The position numbers and the translations under genes were made by a program. DNA of 64,000 bases from Microbulbifer agarilyticus (GTDB lineage: Bacteria; Pseudomonadota; Gammaproteobacteria; Pseudomonadales; Cellvibrionaceae). The stretch lies in contig NZ_JAHVKO010000008.1 of the NCBI RefSeq assembly GCF_019800665.1, positions 24,501 through 88,500 of the forward strand. The letters are read 5' to 3'. This document shows, one piece after another, positions 1 to 9,059 of this stretch. Each line of letters starts with the position of its first letter. The stretch's first letter is position 1. The notes below the pieces were generated by a model. The model searched no databases. It was not told the DNA's origin and worked only from the letters and a program-made list of their open reading frames with translations.

Positions 1-1030
1 GTTGAATACCCTGGCTAATGGCGTCCTGCGACATTTGCCAGCACTCGTCGAACGAATAGTTCACCAGGTTGCCGTTCTCATCCCCTTTGGAGAGCTGCAG
101 GGTGGCGACCCGGTTTAGGCCACAGGAGAAAGCACCCACAATGTTATCGATTTGCGCGCGCGCCAAATGCGGGAACATTTGCCATTCGTTGGGCGTTAGC
201 TGGCTGGAGGAGCTGGCATAAGGGTCACTCATCACATTGGTGTTGAAGCTGCACTCGCCTACCTGATTGCCGGCGAGATCCCGCAAACGCTTCAGCGCAT
301 TTTCATGCAGTGTGAGTTTGTCGCGGCGGGCGCTGTCGAGAGTGACTTCCGCAAGGCCATCGAAGTCGTTGAGAATCGCTTCGTAATAGGCCTGCTTATC
401 GCCACTGCTGCCGCCGGAGCTACTGCCACCAGAACTACTGCCGCCACCGCTAATACCAACGGCAAGTTTCTGCGCGGCATCCGCCGGGTCGTTATTCGGA
501 ATCGGGCGGGCGCCGCTATCGTAACCGCGCGGTTTGGAGATCATGATGTCGGAGCGGCCGCCGGTACGCACGCCGAGGCTCAATACACCCTCGCTGCCCA
601 GCTGCTCCGCAATCAAGTGATCGATACTGGCACTTTCGCGGCTGATTTCATTGTTACCGGTGAGAATGCCGCGCATATCGTTGTAGTGGGCTCCGGCACC
701 GCTACCGATATCCAGCGTCATGTTCTGCAGAACGATCATGCGATCGTGCCAGGAAGACAGCGGCCCCAAGCCAAAGCTCAGTTCCTGACTGCCACTGATG
801 GTGCCCGGCCCCTGCTGTGGTACCCAGTTGTAGGGCACCACACCGTTGGGATAATAGAGGAACAGCACTCGCTGGGCGGCACCGCCCTGTGCAAATACCC
901 GTTGCCCGAGCATGCTACTGGCCACCGGCAACAGCATGCCGGCTTGTGCCAGGTTGCGCAGGAACTTGCGGCGCGACTGGCTGGTGGATTCCTTTACGGA
1001 AGCAAAACCAAGTTTATTCAGCAGTTTCAT
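1..1030 (-). CDS. DUF1552 family exported protein (C-terminus beyond window edge)
   Basis: Translating the minus strand from ATG at 1028-1030 gives an open frame that runs off the left edge (about 343 residues visible). The N-terminus has a twin-arginine export signal (SRRKFLRNL at about residues 19-27) followed by a hydrophobic stretch, so a folded, cofactor-bearing or co-exported periplasmic protein is likely. The body has the DUF1552 features: a LFLYYPNGVVP strand, GLGPL, ILTG, and DPYA segments. An unusual Gly/Ser run (about residues 192-208) interrupts the domain. It starts 18 bases after the stop of the 1885-residue DUF1592/cytochrome fusion, so the two form an operon; DUF1552 and DUF1592-type genes are habitual partners in many bacteria, function unknown. 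GGGAGA upstream of the ATG serves as ribosome binding site. Family assignment is confident, biochemical role is not. Confidence 0.85.
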   Translation of the reverse strand, partial: MKLLNKLGFASVKESTSQSRRKFLRNLAQAGMLLPVASSMLGQRVFAQGGAAQRVLFLYYPNGVVPYNWVPQQGPGTISGSQELSFGLGPLSSWHDRMIVLQNMTLDIGSGAGAHYNDMRGILTGNNEISRESASIDHLIAEQLGSEGVLSLGVRTGGRSDIMISKPRGYDSGARPIPNNDPADAAQKLAVGISGGGSSSGGSSSGGSSGDKQAYYEAILNDFDGLAEVTLDSARRDKLTLHENALKRLRDLAGNQVGECSFNTNVMSDPYASSSSQLTPNEWQMFPHLARAQIDNIVGAFSCGLNRVATLQLSKGDENGNLVNYSFDECWQMSQDAISQGIQ

Positions 1031-1048
1031 TGTTTTTATCTCCCGAAT

Positions 1049-4000
1049 TTAGCGACGCAGAGTAAAGGCGTCAGACAGAACCAGCGTACGCAACATGTCG
1101 CGCATGCCACCGCCATTGCGCAGGTCTTCACTGACCGCGTGGATGATCAGGTCATCACTTGTGCCTTCTTCGCGCCCAACCACGTAGCGGTAGAACTGAC
1201 GTGCAAAGCAGGCTTCGCCCTGATCACTGCTGGCAATTAGCGATGCCAGCTCCGGTACTGAGTAGAAGTCGTAGCTTTCGCTCGCCGGGTCTAGCACCGT
1301 AGCCGCGCTGTACAGGCTCTTGATACTGCCGCTATCGTCAATTTCGCGCTGCTCACCTGTACCGATGGTTTCGATGGTGCGATACAGGGCATCACTACCG
1401 AAACGCTCGAAGCCGAAGCCAACACCGTCAATAAACTGGTGACAGGCAGCACAGGCCGGATCCGAGGTATGCCGCGCGGTGGCTTCCCGGTTGCTGTCGC
1501 TATCTTCAAACACTACGTTGAAGTCGGCTGCCGCAGGTGGCGGGAACTCCTGACACATCAGCACTTCGCGCACATAAACACCACGCTTGATCGGCGCCGG
1601 GTTTACCGTGCTGGTACGGGAAGCGAGGAAGCTGCCGTGACCCAGCAGGCCGGTACCACTGCGCGCGTCACCGTTGGGGAAGTTGCGAATAGACCAGTCA
1701 CCATTGGTATTTTCCAACCCGTAGTGCGCGGCCAGTTCACCGTTCGCCCAGGTGTAATTCGCAGAGAGCAACTCACTGAATGCGTTGTTGCCGCGAATAT
1801 TTTCCAGCACGAAACCGACGGTCTCTTCTTTGAATGCCGAAATCAGATCCGCACTGCTAATCGCCGGGAATGGATACTGATTGTTGATCAGCCAACCGGA
1901 GATAAAGCGGCGCAGTCCGCGTTCCGCACGCGGGTCCGCCAGCAGACGGTCTACCTGCGCGGCCACATCAAAGTTTGCATCGCTCGCAGCCAGCAACAGG
2001 GTGTCGTCTGGCGTGGTTACCCAGAAGGTGTAGGAAAGCAGAGTCGCGATTTCATAGTTGTTCAGGCGGTACAACCCGGTCGCACTATCCAGTTCACCCA
2101 ACTCGGAACGGTACATAAAGTGCGGCGACATCAGCATGGCCTGGACAACCAGACGGCCATCGTCCTCACTGGTGTACAAGCCGGTGTAACGATCGATTTC
2201 CTGCGTCGTCAGCGGACGGCGGAATAGGCGGAAGCCAAGTGTGTCGACCACACAGCGGTTATCGCCACAGCCATCAATCAAGCTGTTAAAGCCGAACTGG
2301 GAAACCGCCATGTCGGCAACCTGCTCCGAAACCTGCTCGTACCCCAGGGTGCGGTCGTTGCCGGCCCTGAGGAAGGAAGCGGTGTCGAAGTTGCGGAACA
2401 AGCCATCTGCGGGCACCGGCCCCATTACAGACTCATCGAAGGCAATACCGAAGACATCGCTGACGCTGTTGAGGTATTCCTCACGGGTCAGCAGACGCAT
2501 GTTACGCGCATCGAGGTTGCTGCCATCGCAGTCGCTGCCGGAACAATTACTCGTGCTCCAGGCTTCGTCCACAATCAGGCGAGCCGTTTCATAGGCACAG
2601 GCACCCGGCTGGTCGCCCGCACAACTGGCGGTAGCGTCCATCGGCATAAAGTCTTCGATGTACTGCGTGAGTACATTGAGATCCCAATTACTGCCGGTAC
2701 CTGCCAGAGCCGGTGCCACATCGCCCTGCCCCTGATCGCCGTGACAGTTTGCACACTGGGCTGCGTAGAAGTTCTGCCCGGCCTGGTAGTCGTTATTACT
2801 GCTCGGGAAGAGTGCAACCAGCGACAGGTCGTGCTGCGGAATCAACAGTTGCACCTGAGGCTGCGATGGATCACCGACGATGTAAGGCGCCGCATCGCCA
2901 GTCCAGCCACCGAATTCGGTGCCCAAAGGAGCCGCATCTGCATTCACGGTAATCACACTGCCGATTGCATAATCCCGCCCGCCATCAGAGGTTGTTCCGC
3001 CAATCACTGACACACGTGAGGTGTCGCCACCCACCGGTGCTTCAGGAACCCACGGTTCCCAGGCACCGCCGACAAAGCTGGAGGACTCATTGATGTTGCG
3101 CTGGTCACCGGTCTGCTGACCGTTGCCACTGTTGAACACCAGATTGACTTCACCATTTTCCAGATCAGCTTCGTCTACTGAATGGCTCCACCAACCTTCC
3201 GTATCGGGGCCGGACATCAACAGCCCAGGCCACTGAGTGAGCGCCTGGTCCTGGCCATTTACAGTTACCCACAGATGGACGAATACCTGATCCCAATCTT
3301 CCGGGTTGTCGTAACGGACAGCAATACCGTTGAAGCCCTCTTCCAGAGTGGCCGCCGCGGTTAACTCACCCAACACGGCTTGCACCGTAACCGCGCCTTG
3401 CGCATTGCGGGTTACCAGACCACTTTGATCAATCGTCGCCGGGCCGCTGGTCACAGACCAAACAACCTGCCCGTATACATTTGCGCGCGTACCGTCGGCA
3501 CGCACACCGTAGGCAACCAGTTGGCGGCTGCTATCCAGGGCGACATTGCCCGGGGCGATTTCCAACTTGGTAATGCTGACTTCAATACCCGTGACTTCGA
3601 CATCCAGAGTTTCGGTAAATCCACCCTGTTGCACGGTGATCGTTGCGGTGCCATTTTTGGTGGTACCCGCACGCAACACGATAGCGCTTTGGCTTACCGA
3701 CTCGACATCAACGAGCGAAGGATCACTCGTGGTAACGCTCGGAGCAACATCCACCGGTACGGTAAAGCCGTTGTCGTACAGCGCCAAAACATTAACGTTC
3801 AATGCATCGCCCTCATTGAGGCGATTGTCATCGGCGCGTACCACGATACCAACCTGCTGAGCGTTGACGCTGTCGATCCAGTTGCGGAACAGAGCCTCGG
3901 CCACCGGGTTGGTATACAGGGTGCCCTTCGGCATGCGGTTGTTATCGGTGGTCTGATAGATATAGACCAGGCTGCTGGCGTGATCGAACGGACGCAGGCG

Positions 4001-6706
4001 TGCGGCACCACCGGTGGTTTCCACGTTCACCAGGCGCATCTCGTCCAACGGCGTGTCGTACTGCAGGTCCATAAAGCCGCTGGCGTGACAGTGGGAACAG
4101 TTGGTGTCCAGATAAGCGCGTGCACGTTCGTCCAGATCGGCACTGGTATCTTCCGCATCAACAAAGCTGCCATGGGTATCGGCACCACCAATGTTCTGCG
4201 TAAACAGTGCGATGTTGTTGAACACGTCCAGCTGGTTAGCGATGGTTTGTGCACCTTCGCCGTACTGGAAGTTTTTGTTCAGCTGACGGGTATGTACCGC
4301 CAGGGGCTCGCGACTGCCACTTCCGATGTGGCAGGATCCGCAGTCGGCGGCAGACTGCACGGCCCTCTGACGGTTCTCGATACCGCCGTCCATCACTGTG
4401 AGTGATTCTGTAACCAGGTCAGCGTCGCTGCCGTCGCTGTTCCAGTAATAGTTTGCCGCCTGCCAATTACCGGTGTCCTGCCGGAACAGCACAGACGTGG
4501 TAAATGGCTTGGCTGGGCTATCTGCGGTAGCAATACTCTGGTGTTTTACCAGTACCGAGCCGATCGGCAGGTCCCAGTTATTGGTACCGTCGAACGTGAT
4601 CTGGCTGTCGTTCGGCAAGGCAATAAAGTGACGGGTATCGGAGCCGTCAAACCAGCCATCGGTGTTCAGGTCGTATTCCAGTACGCCGGTAACCGGCACC
4701 AGGTTTTGCACGTCGGCGAACAAACCGGTTGCAGAAAGTGTTGCCGGGATCACCGCGCTTTGCGCATCGTCATCGACAACTTTGTAGATCGTCGATTGGC
4801 CACCGTACTCCACACCGTAAGTGGAGACCAACAATGTCTCACCACTCAGGTCGGTGCCGAACGAGGCGATGTTTTCCGGGAAAGCTTCGCTAATTAACTC
4901 CTTGGCTTCGCCGTCGACAATCGACCAGATGCGCTTGGTAACGTAGTCACCGAAGACAAACCGGCCGCTCAGGCCTGGCAGCGAATTTCCGCGATATACC
5001 ACGCCGCCGATAATGGAGTAACCGGTGGGGTGAGCGTAACCATCGCGCGGCGGTTCGAAATCGGTACTACAGTTTTTCGCGGGGTCGCCGCCAAGGTCAC
5101 CACGGTTGTTGGTGCCTTCACACACCGGCCAGCCGTAGTTCTTCCCTTTTTCGATGAGGTTAACTTCTTCGAAGCCCGCCTGGCCGACTTCAGTTTCCCA
5201 CAGGGTGTACGGCGCCTCGGTATCGAAGCTCCAGCGCCACGGGTTACGGTGGCCGTAAGACCAGATTTCTTCGCGGAATCCGGGTACGCCGATAAACGGG
5301 TTGTCTGCGGGAATCTCGTAGTACTTGCCGTCCACCGGCTGTGCCAGCGGCTTGATACGAATGAAGGCACCGAGAAGGTTATCGGTTTCCTGTGCACCGT
5401 TATTGGTACGCGGGTCTTCCGGGTAACTCATGGTGGCACTGTGGCCGTAGGCACCGTCACCAACACCGAGGTACAGGTTATTGTCCTCGGGGTGGAACTG
5501 CATCATGCCACCCTTATGGTCCGGACCACGCTGCGGGATACGCAGGATTTCCACATTGGAGTTGGCAACCACCTGAGTTGGGTTGCTGGGATTATCTACT
5601 GTCCAGCGCGCGAGGATCGCGTCGCCGTAACTACCATCCGGGGCGCGTTCGTTATCGTCGGTTCCGTGGATGTAGTAAATATAAATATACCCGTTGCTGG
5701 CGTAGTTGGGGTCAAACGCCATGCTGAGCAGGCCCTGCTCGTGGTAGTTGCGCACCTCGTTGTCGATGTTCAACAGGGTATTCACTTCGCCGGGCGCCAC
5801 ATCTTCCCGGTTCGGGAAAATAAATATGGAACCGGATTTATCCACCACATACATGGAATCGTTAATGCCATCGGAAATCACCATCACCGGGGACATAAAC
5901 TGGCCCTGAAGATTCGGGTAGGCGATTTCGAAACGGTAACTACCGCCGGAGACATTACCGGAAATCGGGAAATTCAGCGGCTGCTCGAGCAATGGGCGCG
6001 TGGTAGGCGGCAGGTCGACTACCGGCTCCGAGTCCAGCCCGCAGGCATCCGCAGTCATCCACTGGTTCTGGATGTAGCAGGGGTTACCGTCGTAGGTAAG
6101 GTCCGCAGTTTGCGGCGCACCATTGTTGTTGAAAATAACGCTCAGCGAATCCGGCATCACGCCGCCATTCAGATGCGACTCAAAGTCGTAGCAGAAATAT
6201 TCACCCGATGCCGTCATCGCATTACCGGGCCAGCCCGGCAGATTATTCACGCTACCGCCCGGCTGCGGGTTCCAGAAATAAATATGCGGCTGGGCATAAT
6301 TGTCCGGATTATCGAAGCAGATACTCGTGGGGGAATTCCCGGGTGGAGGCTCGACCACTTCGGTTACGCTGATGACTTTGCTGGCATCATTAAACGTGAT
6401 GCGGTAGCGGCCATTAGCAACCTGATAGTCGTTCGCTGGGTAGGCTTCGTCCCAGTTCTGATAGTGGCTGATCTTGAAGCGCGGGTTGGCGTCATCGAAG
6501 GTCTGTTCGGTAACCCAAACACCTTCACCGGCATCGTATTCCATCGCCGTGGTGCCCCAATTATTCGGGGTGCCGCGGAACCAGGCTTCAGACCAGGTTT
6601 GCGCGCTCGCGCTCAACGGGAAGAGTAATGCCAGCGCAAAAAAAACGCGCAGGCAAACGTCAGCAACGGAGTGTGACACTCCGGCTTTTTTCGGGGTAGA
6701 AATCAT
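1049..6706 (-). CDS. Giant secreted fusion: starch-binding-like modules, PQQ sugar dehydrogenase domain, four heme-c motifs, DUF1587/1595/1592/1588/1585
   Basis: An 1885-residue exported protein; Sec signal ends near SASA (about residue 35). Domains in order: a starch-binding-like beta-sandwich (about 36-115, WFRGTPNNWG); a CBM26-like module (about 125-220, IYFWNPQPGG...WPG); a glucose/sorbosone dehydrogenase beta-propeller (about 259-645, with GHRNPWRW); a region with heme motifs CGSCH (789-793) and CSHCH (870-874); two Ig-like segments (about 995-1120); another CBM26-like module (about 1125-1215); a short Ig/repeat domain; cytochrome c with CANCH (1318-1322); then the DUF1587 (RLLTREEYLNSV), DUF1595, DUF1592 (MSPHFMYR), DUF1588 (with CAACH at 1752-1756) and DUF1585 series to the end. 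Expected role (inference): periplasmic or surface oxidation of alpha-glucan sugars at a PQQ site with electrons passed along hemes. Upstream DNA carries the starch-locus motif. GGAGCACAGCG precedes the ATG. No frameshift seen; size is exceptional. Confidence 0.85.
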   Translation of the reverse strand: MISTPKKAGVSHSVADVCLRVFFALALLFPLSASAQTWSEAWFRGTPNNWGTTAMEYDAGEGVWVTEQTFDDANPRFKISHYQNWDEAYPANDYQVANGRYRITFNDASKVISVTEVVEPPPGNSPTSICFDNPDNYAQPHIYFWNPQPGGSVNNLPGWPGNAMTASGEYFCYDFESHLNGGVMPDSLSVIFNNNGAPQTADLTYDGNPCYIQNQWMTADACGLDSEPVVDLPPTTRPLLEQPLNFPISGNVSGGSYRFEIAYPNLQGQFMSPVMVISDGINDSMYVVDKSGSIFIFPNREDVAPGEVNTLLNIDNEVRNYHEQGLLSMAFDPNYASNGYIYIYYIHGTDDNERAPDGSYGDAILARWTVDNPSNPTQVVANSNVEILRIPQRGPDHKGGMMQFHPEDNNLYLGVGDGAYGHSATMSYPEDPRTNNGAQETDNLLGAFIRIKPLAQPVDGKYYEIPADNPFIGVPGFREEIWSYGHRNPWRWSFDTEAPYTLWETEVGQAGFEEVNLIEKGKNYGWPVCEGTNNRGDLGGDPAKNCSTDFEPPRDGYAHPTGYSIIGGVVYRGNSLPGLSGRFVFGDYVTKRIWSIVDGEAKELISEAFPENIASFGTDLSGETLLVSTYGVEYGGQSTIYKVVDDDAQSAVIPATLSATGLFADVQNLVPVTGVLEYDLNTDGWFDGSDTRHFIALPNDSQITFDGTNNWDLPIGSVLVKHQSIATADSPAKPFTTSVLFRQDTGNWQAANYYWNSDGSDADLVTESLTVMDGGIENRQRAVQSAADCGSCHIGSGSREPLAVHTRQLNKNFQYGEGAQTIANQLDVFNNIALFTQNIGGADTHGSFVDAEDTSADLDERARAYLDTNCSHCHASGFMDLQYDTPLDEMRLVNVETTGGAARLRPFDHASSLVYIYQTTDNNRMPKGTLYTNPVAEALFRNWIDSVNAQQVGIVVRADDNRLNEGDALNVNVLALYDNGFTVPVDVAPSVTTSDPSLVDVESVSQSAIVLRAGTTKNGTATITVQQGGFTETLDVEVTGIEVSITKLEIAPGNVALDSSRQLVAYGVRADGTRANVYGQVVWSVTSGPATIDQSGLVTRNAQGAVTVQAVLGELTAAATLEEGFNGIAVRYDNPEDWDQVFVHLWVTVNGQDQALTQWPGLLMSGPDTEGWWSHSVDEADLENGEVNLVFNSGNGQQTGDQRNINESSSFVGGAWEPWVPEAPVGGDTSRVSVIGGTTSDGGRDYAIGSVITVNADAAPLGTEFGGWTGDAAPYIVGDPSQPQVQLLIPQHDLSLVALFPSSNNDYQAGQNFYAAQCANCHGDQGQGDVAPALAGTGSNWDLNVLTQYIEDFMPMDATASCAGDQPGACAYETARLIVDEAWSTSNCSGSDCDGSNLDARNMRLLTREEYLNSVSDVFGIAFDESVMGPVPADGLFRNFDTASFLRAGNDRTLGYEQVSEQVADMAVSQFGFNSLIDGCGDNRCVVDTLGFRLFRRPLTTQEIDRYTGLYTSEDDGRLVVQAMLMSPHFMYRSELGELDSATGLYRLNNYEIATLLSYTFWVTTPDDTLLLAASDANFDVAAQVDRLLADPRAERGLRRFISGWLINNQYPFPAISSADLISAFKEETVGFVLENIRGNNAFSELLSANYTWANGELAAHYGLENTNGDWSIRNFPNGDARSGTGLLGHGSFLASRTSTVNPAPIKRGVYVREVLMCQEFPPPAAADFNVVFEDSDSNREATARHTSDPACAACHQFIDGVGFGFERFGSDALYRTIETIGTGEQREIDDSGSIKSLYSAATVLDPASESYDFYSVPELASLIASSDQGEACFARQFYRYVVGREEGTSDDLIIHAVSEDLRNGGGMRDMLRTLVLSDAFTLRR

Positions 6707-6852
6707 CGCTGTGCTCCGGGAGTTATTTTTATCCGGACGACCATCATGTTTTTACATGCGGCTTTTATTATTTTGCTGACGACCTCTCAGCATGTTTTTT
6801 ACGCCCCTTTTTGGGGCGAGTGTTTACGTTACTCCCTTTTTATAGAACCTTT

Positions 6853-6874
6853 CCTCCTCCCCCCCGGGGCGTAG
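6853..6874. promoter_or_regulatory. Candidate starch-regulon operator (GA-rich box plus GGGGCGTAG)
   Basis: Read on the gene strand the block is CTACGCCCC followed by GGGGGGAGGAGG, i.e. GGGGCGTAG (6866-6874) beside a tract containing GGGGAGGAGG, which matches the enterobacterial MalT box GGGGA(G/T)GAGG. It is about 150 bases upstream of the fusion gene. The same pair of elements recurs upstream of GH13, TBDT-1, the AraC gene and (partly) GH31. The binding protein is unknown; no MalT gene is in the window. Confidence 0.5.
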
Positions 6875-6929
6875 TCGTCCCCCCCGCCAATTTGTGTTAA
6901 AGCGCGAACAATTTGCGGAAATTACAGGC

Positions 6930-6963
6930 AAAAAAAAGCCGATATCAGAATACTGATACCGGC
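6930..6963 (-). terminator. Rho-independent terminator after GH13 gene
   Basis: On the minus strand, GCCGGTATCAG and CTGATATCGGC form an 11-bp stem (one G-U pair) with a 4-base loop, followed by eight Ts. It lies about 90 bases after the GH13 stop codon. Confidence 0.85.
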
Positions 6964-7050
6964 AAACCTTTCGACGAGAAAGAGAGGGTTGGGTCACACA
7001 AGGATAAATGTGGACTCGAAAAACATCTTCGAAATTTCGTTACTCAAAAA

Positions 7051-8808
7051 TTAGCGCGCACTCATCTGGCTGGATTTGCTTTCGCCAAGCAGCAGAATGT
7101 CGAATGCGGTATCGAACTTAAGCTCACCATTTTCGACAACGGCTTCACTGCCAGAGTAGTAGTCTTTTACCACTGCGCCTTCGGCAAATACGTCACCAGC
7201 TGCAACGCTCTTCGCACCTGCGGGCATATCGATGGCAACCAGGACACGGTCGCTCTCCGCACCATCACGCTCCAGATTACGGGAGAAAATATAAGGGGCT
7301 TCGTTCAGCTGCTTGTGCACACCAGCACCTACCGCCATATGCGACTGACGGAACTGACCGAGCTTTTTCCAGTGGCTCAAAATCTCGCTGGTTTCGCTCT
7401 GCTGAATGCTGTCCCAGTCCATCGGCACACGCATGGATGCATCGCCGTAGGCCTGCTCATCAATCATCGGGCGGGCAATTTCATCACCGTAGTAAATCTG
7501 TGCACCACCCGGTGCCAACATCAGTTTCAGCGCCGCGCTTTTCACCTGCTTGCGCTCGCGGTCGAACGAGTGGTGATCATCGTGGGAACCCAGGTAGTTC
7601 AACACGGCAACACCATCCAGCTCACCACCGTGAAGAATGCTGGAGTAGTCGCTGAAGATGTTTTCCATATCCTGAGAAGCGTGGGCGGCGAAGCCCATGT
7701 TGATCAGGCTATCGAAACCGTGGTTGAAGAAGTCGACCTTGCGATCACCGAAGTTGTAGTAACGGCCTTCGCTGCTGGCGAAGTTGTTTACGCCGTAATG
7801 GAAAACTTCACCGACCATGAAGAACTCGCGATCATCCAGTTTGCTTTCTGGGTTATTCGCTTTCCACTCGGCCAGCGCCAGGCTCGCTTCTTTTTTCAGT
7901 ACGCCCCAGATCTCTGGCTCAACGTGTTTTACGGTATCTACACGGAAGCCTGCTACGCCATATTCGCGCACCCAGTCGGTCAGCCACTTCACGATGTAGT
8001 ACTTCGGTGCACGCGGGTAACCAGTACGCTCAAAGAAGGCATCCAGCTCGGCAACTTCCTGCTCCAGACGGCCTTCACGCTGCCACTTTTCGGTGAGCTG
8101 CGGCGGCAGGTCGACTGGCTCTTCGCTTTCGGTCAGGATGTCTGGCAGGTTGTCGGTCAGCGCACAGGTGACGTTCTGGGCAAAGCTGCTCCAATCACAC
8201 TGCGGGTTGGTACGCACCCAGTCGGACGGCCACAGCGGATCTTCGCTGGTAACCGGGCCGGTGTGGTTGATGATCACATCCATAAAGATGCGCACACCTT
8301 TGCTGCGCGCTTTGGCGATCAGCTCGGCCAGTTCTTCTTCGGTACCAAAGTTGGCATCTACGGTAGTCCAGTCCTTCGGCCAGTAACCGTGGAACGCGTA
8401 GGTGCGTTTGTCACCCTCGTCGTAGCCATGCACGTTCTCGATGATCGGAGACATCCAGATGGCATCGACACCCAGGTCGGTGAAGTAGCCCTCTTCCAGC
8501 TTCTGGATCACGCCGCGCAGGTCACCACCGTGGAAACCGCGCATATGGGCGGCATCGCCCTTACGGCCGTAGGACAGGTCATTGTCCGGGTTACCGTTGT
8601 GGAAACGGTCCGGGAGCATGAAATAGATGGTAGCGTTGTTCCAGAACGGATCAGTGGCCGCGCTCTTGTAGTTGGCCGGCTCCGCCTTGGCTACATTCTG
8701 GGGGGCCTCTGGGGCGCTCTGTACGGATTCGACGTCGCTGTCGGTGCATCCGCTCATAGTCAGGGCCGCCGCTGAAATAAAGGCCGCCAAACTGGTCATT
8801 TTTCTCAT
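7051..8808 (-). CDS. GH13 alpha-amylase family lipoprotein
   Basis: 585 residues, a normal length for a single-domain GH13 enzyme. A hydrophobic N-terminus ends in MSGC (Cys about 21), a lipoprotein signal, so the enzyme is probably anchored facing the periplasm or cell surface. The conserved GH13 regions are visible: DVIINH (about 176-181), GFRVDTVKH with the nucleophile Asp (about 287-295), GEVF with the acid/base Glu (about 331), and SHDD with the transition-state Asp (about 406). It should hydrolyse alpha-1,4-glucan (starch, maltodextrin); exact product range cannot be read from sequence. It is a single transcription unit with its own terminator, and a motif shared with other starch genes lies about 75-90 bases upstream. 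The start has GGAGGGAAGATA before ATG. Confidence 0.93.
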   Translation of the reverse strand: MRKMTSLAAFISAAALTMSGCTDSDVESVQSAPEAPQNVAKAEPANYKSAATDPFWNNATIYFMLPDRFHNGNPDNDLSYGRKGDAAHMRGFHGGDLRGVIQKLEEGYFTDLGVDAIWMSPIIENVHGYDEGDKRTYAFHGYWPKDWTTVDANFGTEEELAELIAKARSKGVRIFMDVIINHTGPVTSEDPLWPSDWVRTNPQCDWSSFAQNVTCALTDNLPDILTESEEPVDLPPQLTEKWQREGRLEQEVAELDAFFERTGYPRAPKYYIVKWLTDWVREYGVAGFRVDTVKHVEPEIWGVLKKEASLALAEWKANNPESKLDDREFFMVGEVFHYGVNNFASSEGRYYNFGDRKVDFFNHGFDSLINMGFAAHASQDMENIFSDYSSILHGGELDGVAVLNYLGSHDDHHSFDRERKQVKSAALKLMLAPGGAQIYYGDEIARPMIDEQAYGDASMRVPMDWDSIQQSETSEILSHWKKLGQFRQSHMAVGAGVHKQLNEAPYIFSRNLERDGAESDRVLVAIDMPAGAKSVAAGDVFAEGAVVKDYYSGSEAVVENGELKFDTAFDILLLGESKSSQMSAR

Positions 8809-8875
8809 TATCTTCCCTCCGTCGTTATAGAACGGTCATCACATCAGCCTAATGTACTCCGCTGCCCCCCAGATT

Positions 8876-8898
8876 CATCCTCCCGAGGCGGGGCGTAG
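8876..8898. promoter_or_regulatory. Candidate starch-regulon operator upstream of GH13
   Basis: GGGGCGTAG at 8890-8898; on the gene strand it is followed after five bases by GGGAGGATGA, close to the MalT-box core GGA(G/T)GA. The arrangement CTACGCCCC-(4/5)-GGAGGA is nearly the same as upstream of the 1885-residue fusion. Confidence 0.5.
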
Positions 8899-9059
8899 AT
8901 GAAAAAATCGACGGTCGGTGATAGTCTTGACTCCCCGTTCTAGGGGCCGCCTACAAGCACAAAAAGCTCACAAAAACAGAGGGCGGTGAATCTGCGCTGG
9001 AGAAGAACAAACACTGCGCAGGGAGAGAACTTAGGGACCAGATTTCCAAATTTGTAGGA

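Larger units (their letters stand above)
6707..7050. other. 344-base intergenic region: terminator of the GH13 gene plus promoter/operator of the fusion gene
   Basis: No coding frame is supported here. It holds the GH13 terminator (6930-6963) and a GC-rich operator-like block (6853-6890) about 150 bases before the start of the 1885-residue fusion gene. Confidence 0.7.

Noticed and set aside
305..1240. Long open frame on the plus strand at the left edge
   Set aside because: It is antisense to the DUF1552 and DUF1592 genes, whose minus-strand products have clear signals and domain motifs; GC-rich coding DNA opens such shadow frames.
6913..8775. 620-codon plus-strand frame opposite the GH13 gene
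   Set aside because: The minus strand encodes all four GH13 catalytic regions; the plus-strand product has no motif and starts inside the terminator region.
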